The position numbers were made by a program, and so were the translations under genes. A stretch of 19,899 nucleotides of DNA. Source: JALHSW01 sp038321755 (lineage in GTDB: Bacteria; Actinomycetota; Acidimicrobiia; IMCC26256; PALSA-555). The notes below the pieces were generated by a model that made no database searches, was not told where the DNA came from, and was given only the letters and a program-made list of their open reading frames with translations. Below, one piece after another: positions 15,288 through 19,899 of the stretch. The stretch is from assembly GCA_038321755.1 (NCBI GenBank), contig JBBQFJ010000055.1:1-19899 (forward strand). The letters are read 5' to 3'. The number at the start of each line of letters is the position of its first letter. Positions within the stretch are counted from its first letter, which is position 1.

Positions 15288-15881
15288 TCAGTCTGGATCG
15301 GCCAACGGATCTGCGGCTCGGGCCGCGGATTCGATCACCGCGCGCCGAGCCTCCCAGAAGGAGGTGTCTCGTCCGTGCAGGGGCAGGCTCTCGGCATCGA
15401 CCCCGACGGCACCGTCGAGCCCTTCGCGCAGGATGTCGGCGTGTCCAGCGTGCCGAGTCGCGTCGGACAGCCGATGAACCATGACGTTGAACAACGGCAC
15501 CTCTTCCTGCCACCACGGGACGTACCCGCGAGCGTCGAGATCCAGTTCCTCGATCGTCACGTCCGAATGGCTCCACACCCGGCGGTAGAGATCGACGATC
15601 TCGGACCGTGTCTCGTGTTCCGTCGCGCAAAGATCCCAGCCAGGCGCAGCCGTGTCATCCCATCGGGGCAGGGGCTCAGAGAACGGTCGGTCGAAGACCT
15701 CCCCGAAGTACCGGGAGTCCCAGATCGCGTTGTGCTTGACCAAGCCGAGCAGGTTGGTCCCCGTCGGGGTCAGAGGACGCCGAACGTCGTACTCCGACAG
15801 CCCGTCGAGCTTCCACACGAGCGCCTCACGCACCCAACGCAGCTGGTCGTGCAGATGCGCCTTCGCGACTTCGTCGATCAT
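15288..15881 (-). CDS. DinB-family (DUF664) protein
   Basis: This 197-residue four-helix-bundle protein begins HDQLRWVREALVWKLDGLSEYDVRRPLTPTGT (family start; the first helix and loop read continuously) and has LLGLVKHNAIWDSRYFGEV. The C-terminal helix motif is HRLSDATRHAGHADILRE. Three metal-ligand-type histidines are visible: the one in VKHN and two in the last motif. DUF664/DinB proteins of actinobacteria are often mycothiol-dependent metalloenzymes (transferases or isomerases), but no specific reaction can be assigned. The ATG at 15881 has only a weak upstream AGGTGG. It lies 60 bp after the acyl-CoA dehydrogenase on the same strand and may be read through from that operon. Confidence 0.88.
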   Translation of the reverse strand: MIDEVAKAHLHDQLRWVREALVWKLDGLSEYDVRRPLTPTGTNLLGLVKHNAIWDSRYFGEVFDRPFSEPLPRWDDTAAPGWDLCATEHETRSEIVDLYRRVWSHSDVTIEELDLDARGYVPWWQEEVPLFNVMVHRLSDATRHAGHADILREGLDGAVGVDAESLPLHGRDTSFWEARRAVIESAARAADPLADPD

Positions 15882-15941
15882 GGACGCCAGATTGCCACCT
15901 CGCCGAGCCGGTCTCTCGACCCACGCCCCGGTGACAAGGAG

Positions 15942-17105
15942 TCACCCCCGCGGCAGCCCCAGGATCCGCTCCGCCACGATGTTCTTCTGCACCTCGGACG
16001 TCCCACCGGCGATCGAGGCGGCCTTGCTCCACAACCACTGCCGCTGCCACTTCCCGTCCGCCGGGAGCTCGTGCGCGCCGCGCCACAGCGGACCTGTCTC
16101 CTCGCAGAGGTCGAGCGCCCGTGCGGAGAGCGACTGCGTCATGTCGGTCCACGCGAGCTTGATCCAGCTCGTCTCGGGCCCGGGCTCGATGCCCTTCGCG
16201 AGACGCGACAGCGTGCGCGTGTTGTGGAGTCGCAACACGCGTGTCTCGACGAACGACTGCGCCAGCGCGTCCGATGCGGCGACGTCGTCGAGCAGGTCAC
16301 GCTCGTGCGCGAGGGCATACAACTCGTCGAGGAACACCTCGTGCACGACCTGCTCCTTGAACGCGAAGATCGTGCCGCGCTCGTGCGACAGCGTCGTGCT
16401 CGCCACCGACCAGCCCCGGTTCAGGTCGCCGATCAGGTGATCCTCGGGCACGAAGACGTCGTCGAAGAAGACCTCGTTGAACTCGGCTTCGCCGGTGAGC
16501 TGGACCAGCGGGCGGATCTCGATGCCCTCCGCTTCCATGTCGACGATCAGGTACGAGATGCCGCGGTGCTGGGGCGCATCGGGGTCGGTGCGAGCGAGGC
16601 AGATCCCCCATCGCGCCCACTGCGCGTAGCTCGTCCAGACCTTCTGTCCGTTGAGGAGCCAGCCGCCGTCGACGGGTGTGGCCTTCGTCGCGATCGCTGC
16701 GAGGTCGGAGCCGGCGCCGGGTTCGCTGAACAGCTGACACCAGATCTCGCTCGCGTCGAGGATCGGTGGCACCCACCGGCGCTTCTGATCGTCGGTGCCG
16801 AACGCCAGGATCGTCGGCCCGACGTTGTTCACCCCGACCCGGTTGACCGGTTGGGGAGCGCGGGCCCGCGCGTACTCCATGTTGTAGATCGCGACCTGCA
16901 CCGGCGACGCGCCTCGCCCACCGAACTCGTACGGCCAGTGGATGCCGACCCACCGGTCGGCCGCGAGCTTGGCCTGCCACTGCCGTCCCCACGCGACCTC
17001 GTCGTCGAGCGTCCCGAACGCCGGCGGCAGCTCGAGGTGCTCGACGAGCCAGGCCCGGATCTCCTGGGCGAACGCCTCTTCCTCGGGAGAGTAGGAGAGG
17101 TTCAC
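15942..17105 (-). CDS. Acyl-CoA dehydrogenase
   Basis: The protein is 387 residues from GTG 17105, chosen because the family N-terminus (MNLSYSPEEEAFAQEIRAWL) begins there; the open frame extends upstream but would overlap the synthetase gene. Family blocks are WVGIHWPYEFGGRG, LFSEPGAGSDLAAIATKA, GWLLNGQKVWTSYAQWA and the C-terminal IAGGTSEVQKNIVAERILGLPRG. The enzyme uses FAD to form an alpha,beta-double bond in an acyl-CoA. The gene starts 13 nt after the acyl-CoA synthetase stop, so the pair acts in sequence. Resemblance to the mycobacterial FadE26-type enzymes encoded near fadD17 suggests a steroid-side-chain or other bulky acyl-CoA substrate; this is inference. Confidence 0.93.
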   Translation of the reverse strand: MNLSYSPEEEAFAQEIRAWLVEHLELPPAFGTLDDEVAWGRQWQAKLAADRWVGIHWPYEFGGRGASPVQVAIYNMEYARARAPQPVNRVGVNNVGPTILAFGTDDQKRRWVPPILDASEIWCQLFSEPGAGSDLAAIATKATPVDGGWLLNGQKVWTSYAQWARWGICLARTDPDAPQHRGISYLIVDMEAEGIEIRPLVQLTGEAEFNEVFFDDVFVPEDHLIGDLNRGWSVASTTLSHERGTIFAFKEQVVHEVFLDELYALAHERDLLDDVAASDALAQSFVETRVLRLHNTRTLSRLAKGIEPGPETSWIKLAWTDMTQSLSARALDLCEETGPLWRGAHELPADGKWQRQWLWSKAASIAGGTSEVQKNIVAERILGLPRG

Positions 17106-17118
17106 GGCGTCGGACCGA

Positions 17119-18846
17119 TCACAGGTCCCAGAACCGCTCGCGCTGGTAGTGCACGAACGACTCGCGGAGCGCGGTCTCGGCCTCGGCGGTGAACGGTGTG
17201 TAGACCGCGTCACCGCGACCGCGCACGAACACCTGATCACCCGCGATCCGGTCGGTGCGCCACTTCTGGTGGACGAGCGCACGCTTCACGATCTTGTTCG
17301 TACCGGTGGTGGGTGGCTCTCGGACGATCCGGACGTACCGCGGGCGCCACTTCGGTCCGATCGCGTCTTGGGCATCCAGCCACTCCGCGAACGCGTCCGG
17401 GTCGAACACGGTGCCGTCGCGCAGCACGAGCCCCACCATCACCTGGTCACCGGCCTGGTCGTCGGGGACACCGTAGACGGGCGCCAACACCACATCGGGG
17501 TGTCGCCCGATCGTCGTCTCGATGGGCTGCGTCGGGAAGTTCTCACCGTCGACCCGCAACCAATCCGCGTTGCGCCCAGCGAAGTAGAGGTACCGGTCAT
17601 CGTCGAGATACCCGAGGTCGCCCGTCCAGTACCAGCCGAAGCGGAGCGTCTTCTCGTTCGCTTCGTCGTTGTTGTAGTAGCCCTCGAACGGTCCCGCCCC
17701 GGCGGTGTTGACGATCTCCCCGACGCTCTCCTCCGCGTTGCTCAGCCGGCCATCCGCATCGAAGCGAGCGCGCGGGAGCTCCTTGCCGTCTTCGTCGACG
17801 ACCTGCACGTTGTCGCCGACCTGGCCGAGCGCGCCGGCGCGCTCCGCTGCGTCGCGGTTGACGGCCACGCCCCCCTCGGTCGCGCCGTACGCGTCGATGA
17901 CTTCGATCCCGAACCGACGAGCGAAGGAGTCGACCACCTCCGGCGACCCCTCGTTGCCGAACGAGACGCGCAGCGGGTTGTCGGCGTCGTCGGGCAGCTC
18001 CGGGGTCGAGAGGATGTACGCGAGCGGCTTGCCCGTGTAGTTGAAGTACGTCGACCCGTAGCGCCGGATGTCAGCGAGCCAGCGCGAGGCACTGAACTTC
18101 CGGGCGAGGCCCACCGATGCGCCGGAGACGATCGACGGCGCCCAGCCGACCATGAGCGCGTTCGAGTGGAACAGCGGCATGCAGATGTACCCGACGTCGT
18201 CGGGACCGAGATCCATGATGATGCCCATGCGACTGCCGGTGACGAGGAAGCGCCGCTGCGAGCAGATCACGGCCTTCGGTGCGTCCGACGTCCCCGACGT
18301 GAAGATCAGCCCCCAGAGGGTGTCGGGCCCCGGTTGGATGCCCGCGTCGTCCGAGGTGAACCTCGCGAGCGCGTCGTCGAGATCGGTACCGAGCGCGAGC
18401 GCTGGGTCGTCGGGTGCCGGGTCATCGGCCTCGGGGTAGCGGTGCGAGACGAGCAGCTCGGGCAAGCCGGCGGCAATCGGGTCGAGCAACGGGAGGTGGC
18501 GCGGCTCGCTGATGACGAGATCGCAGTCGGTGTGCTGCACGTCACGCAGGAGGTGCTCGTCACGGCGCGTGTGGTTGAGACCGACGACCGCCGCACCGGC
18601 GAGCGCAGCACCGCCGAGCACGAAGAGGTACTCAGGGGTGTTGTCGAGGAGCACGCCGACGTGCGTCGCTCGCTCGCCACCCCGTGCCGCTCGGCGATCG
18701 AGGAACAGGTTCGCGAAGCGGTGGCACTCGGCGACGTACTCGCCGTGCGTCCACACCCGGTCGGCGAACTTCACCGCCGGCCGGTCCCGGAGGTCGGGAT
18801 CGGCGGCGTTGCGCCGGAGGAGCGCGGCGGCGTCGGCTGCGGGCAT
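17119..18846 (-). CDS. FadD17-like AMP-dependent acyl-CoA synthetase
   Basis: The protein is 575 residues from ATG 18846. It activates a carboxylic acid with ATP and CoA. Motifs in order: LWGLIFTSGTSDAPKAVI (AMP/phosphate loop), MPLFHSNALMVGWA, RKFSASRWLADIRRYGSTYF, TPELPDDADNPLR, DAYGATEGG, YWTGDLGYLDDDRYLYFAGR, DWLRVDGENFPT and, near the end, TNKIVKRALV with the catalytic Lys. The central blocks match, from memory, mycobacterial FadD17, which acts on steroid side-chain acids. ATG 18846 has GAGG at a good distance. An in-frame GTG at 18897 would add 17 residues, starts inside the operator and lies 7 nt after a TAACCT -10, so a leaderless longer form is a real alternative. It is followed directly by the dehydrogenase. 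Confidence 0.92.
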   Translation of the reverse strand: MPAADAAALLRRNAADPDLRDRPAVKFADRVWTHGEYVAECHRFANLFLDRRAARGGERATHVGVLLDNTPEYLFVLGGAALAGAAVVGLNHTRRDEHLLRDVQHTDCDLVISEPRHLPLLDPIAAGLPELLVSHRYPEADDPAPDDPALALGTDLDDALARFTSDDAGIQPGPDTLWGLIFTSGTSDAPKAVICSQRRFLVTGSRMGIIMDLGPDDVGYICMPLFHSNALMVGWAPSIVSGASVGLARKFSASRWLADIRRYGSTYFNYTGKPLAYILSTPELPDDADNPLRVSFGNEGSPEVVDSFARRFGIEVIDAYGATEGGVAVNRDAAERAGALGQVGDNVQVVDEDGKELPRARFDADGRLSNAEESVGEIVNTAGAGPFEGYYNNDEANEKTLRFGWYWTGDLGYLDDDRYLYFAGRNADWLRVDGENFPTQPIETTIGRHPDVVLAPVYGVPDDQAGDQVMVGLVLRDGTVFDPDAFAEWLDAQDAIGPKWRPRYVRIVREPPTTGTNKIVKRALVHQKWRTDRIAGDQVFVRGRGDAVYTPFTAEAETALRESFVHYQRERFWDL

Positions 18847-18889
18847 GGGCGCCTCGCCGGGCGCAGGGACGGAACGGCTGCGGAGGGAC

Positions 18890-18907
18890 CCTGACACGGG
18901 CGTCAGG
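18890..18907. promoter_or_regulatory. Palindromic operator, copy 2
   Basis: CCTGACAC-GG-GCGTCAGG differs from copy 1 (331-348) at a single arm base. It sits in the short gap between the Ddn-family stop codon and the acyl-CoA synthetase start. A minus-strand -10 (TAACCT) overlaps its edge, so a bound repressor would block the synthetase-dehydrogenase promoter. Confidence 0.7.
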
Positions 18908-19411
18908 TTATCCGGACCGGCTGGCGGGGTTCTCGCCGCCCTGGGAGGCCTCCGAGGCGCCGTTCGGGACCCGATCGATCACCACCACCGGGATCGGTCG
19001 GTCGGTGGCCTTCTGGTAGTCGCGGTACGTCGAGAGGGTCTCGACGAAGCGGGCGTAGAGCGCGTCGTGCTCGGCGCCGGTCGTGATGCGCGCGTGACCC
19101 GGCACCGTGCGCCTGCCGTCGCGGATCGTCACGGCGGGATCCGCCTCGAGGTTGAGGTACCACGCCGGATGTCGGTCGTGGCCACCGTTGGATGCTGCGA
19201 CGACGTACGCATCGCCCTCGCGCAGTGCGAGCAACGGCCACGTGCGCGGCTCGCCCGTCTTCCGGCCGGTCGTCGTGAGCAAGATCGCGGGCTCGCCGCG
19301 GAACTTCGTGCCGAGGCGCCCGCCGCTGAGCCGGTACGCCCAGCGGTGCAACGAGGAGAAGAACCACGCGAACCAGTGCGGGGCCTGCACGAGCCGGTTC
19401 TTCGTCGCCAC
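18908..19411 (-). CDS. Ddn/DUF385-family F420-type nitroreductase-like protein
   Basis: This 167-residue protein has the split-barrel signature of deazaflavin-dependent nitroreductase relatives: ILLTTTGRKTGEPRTWPLLA, then YVVAASNGGHDRHPAWYLNL, and ADPAVTI. Members use or bind reduced cofactor F420 (some FMN or heme) to reduce quinones, nitro compounds or enones. The start is GTG 19411; TAGGGT on the minus strand ends 7 nt before it, suggesting a leaderless mRNA, and no ribosome site is seen. Its TAA stop abuts the palindromic operator of the acyl-CoA synthetase gene. It may be cotranscribed with it or form its own unit. Reduction of steroid or lipid intermediates is possible but not shown. 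Confidence 0.9.
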   Translation of the reverse strand: MATKNRLVQAPHWFAWFFSSLHRWAYRLSGGRLGTKFRGEPAILLTTTGRKTGEPRTWPLLALREGDAYVVAASNGGHDRHPAWYLNLEADPAVTIRDGRRTVPGHARITTGAEHDALYARFVETLSTYRDYQKATDRPIPVVVIDRVPNGASEASQGGENPASRSG

Positions 19412-19418
19412 GGGCGGA

Positions 19419-19424
19419 ACCCTA
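19419..19424 (-). promoter_or_regulatory. Putative -10 element of the Ddn-family gene
   Basis: Minus-strand TAGGGT is followed by 7 nt and the GTG start at 19411, which predicts a leaderless transcript. It is one half of a 61-bp divergent promoter region. Confidence 0.4.
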
Positions 19425-19458
19425 ACGCTCGCACCGCCCGCCGGGCTCGGGCGCGCTC

Positions 19459-19464
19459 TAGGCT
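19459..19464 (+). promoter_or_regulatory. Putative -10 element of the right-edge gene
   Basis: Plus-strand TAGGCT is followed by 8 nt and the GTG at 19473, again suggesting a near-leaderless transcript. It diverges from the Ddn-family promoter. Confidence 0.35.
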
Positions 19465-19472
19465 CTCACGGC

Positions 19473-19899
19473 GTGGAAGACCGAGTGACACCTGGCTTGT
19501 ACCTCGAGATGACCGACCAGGCCGCCGACGGCTACGCCCGTTCGCGCGTCCCGGAAGTGCTCACGCTCCCCGGCGTGACCCGCGCGACCTGGTGGGAGAA
19601 CGTCAAGCGCGACCGTGTCGACCTCCCCCGGGTGCTGCCCGAGTTCGACCGGCTCGCGGTCTACGAGGTCGACGACACGTTCGTTGTGCCGAGGGTGCCC
19701 GACGGGGTGGCGGGTCACCACTTCCGCCGCACGCCCCGCCCCGGGCAGGGCAGCTTGTCGGGGCGGAAGACGATCGGGCTCTCCCTCGTCCTGATCAGCC
19801 CGACCGAGCCCGAGCGCGCGCAGGAGCTGCGTGACTGGGGCGACTTCGTGCACATCCGACACATCGCCCAGGTCGGCGTCCCCGGGTACACGATGATCA
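19473..19899 (+). CDS. Dimeric alpha-beta barrel-like protein of unknown function, 3' end outside window
   Basis: A frame from GTG 19473 is open to the right edge, giving 142 residues without a stop. It begins MEDRVTPGLYLEMTDQAADG and includes LPGVTRATWWENVKRDRVDL and LAVYEVDD, then SGRKTIGLSLVLISPTEPER, and finally DFVHIRHIAQVGVPGYTMI. Two similar beta-alpha-beta halves, each with a short VPGYT- or PGVTRATWW-like element, suggest a duplicated ferredoxin-like (EthD-like) barrel. I do not recognise a named family. Codon third positions are strongly GC-rich in this frame, which supports it as the coding strand rather than the minus-strand frame over the same region. Alternative starts are GTG 19485 and ATG 19509. 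Confidence 0.7.
   Translation, partial: MEDRVTPGLYLEMTDQAADGYARSRVPEVLTLPGVTRATWWENVKRDRVDLPRVLPEFDRLAVYEVDDTFVVPRVPDGVAGHHFRRTPRPGQGSLSGRKTIGLSLVLISPTEPERAQELRDWGDFVHIRHIAQVGVPGYTMI

Noticed and set aside
15261..17192. A 643-codon open frame on the plus strand.
   Set aside because: It lies antisense to the DinB and acyl-CoA dehydrogenase genes, and its Arg/Pro/Val-rich product has no recognisable domain. It is a high-GC shadow frame.
17149..18894. A 581-codon open frame on the plus strand.
   Set aside because: It is antisense to the FadD17-like synthetase, whose motifs are unmistakable on the other strand.
19458..19862. A minus-strand 134-codon frame at the right edge.
   Set aside because: The plus-strand frame from 19473 has better codon composition, a plausible promoter and protein-like motifs.

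Overview
The window reads as a chromosomal segment from a high-GC actinobacterium, most likely a mycothiol-type lineage in or near the Acidimicrobiia. The evidence is dense GC-rich coding on both strands with many GTG starts, a perfect actinobacterial-type LexA box, a DUF222-HNH endonuclease, a Ddn/F420-type reductase, a DUF664 DinB protein and a FadD17-like acyl-CoA synthetase. There is no rRNA, tRNA, CRISPR array, transposase or prophage. The exact lineage cannot be read from the sequence alone.

Left part (1-6560): the start of a flavin amine-oxidase-like gene runs off the left edge on the minus strand. Diverging from it is a tight four-gene operon: a hydantoinase/oxoprolinase B subunit, its A subunit (4-nt overlap), a gluconate 2-dehydrogenase subunit-3-like protein (6-nt gap) and a GMC flavoprotein dehydrogenase (8-nt overlap). 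This looks like a catabolic unit that combines an ATP-using amidohydrolase/carboxylase-type enzyme with a two-part flavin dehydrogenase. Its substrate is unknown.

Middle (6587-13532): an RNase H-fold-like protein with an acidic linker (minus) diverges from a CHASE2 adenylate cyclase (plus). Next come a secreted PEBP-family protein and a small membrane protein with a Pro/Asn repeat (minus), then a plus-strand operon of a HAD hydrolase, an ALDH and a GNAT acetyltransferase.

Right part (13523-19899): six minus-strand genes follow one another: Ddn-family reductase, FadD17-like acyl-CoA synthetase, acyl-CoA dehydrogenase, DinB/DUF664, DUF222-HNH endonuclease and a VOC protein. A plus-strand gene for a likely dimeric alpha-beta barrel protein diverges from the first of these and runs off the right edge.

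Three regulatory features stand out. First, an almost identical 18-bp palindrome (CCTGACAC-GG-GTGTCAGG) lies between the amine oxidase and hydantoinase genes and again, 18.5 kb away, in front of the acyl-CoA synthetase. This suggests one unlinked repressor controls both catabolic units. Second, a perfect LexA box sits on the start codon of the HNH endonuclease. Third, several genes have a TANNNT -10 element only 6-9 nt before the start codon, which indicates leaderless transcripts.
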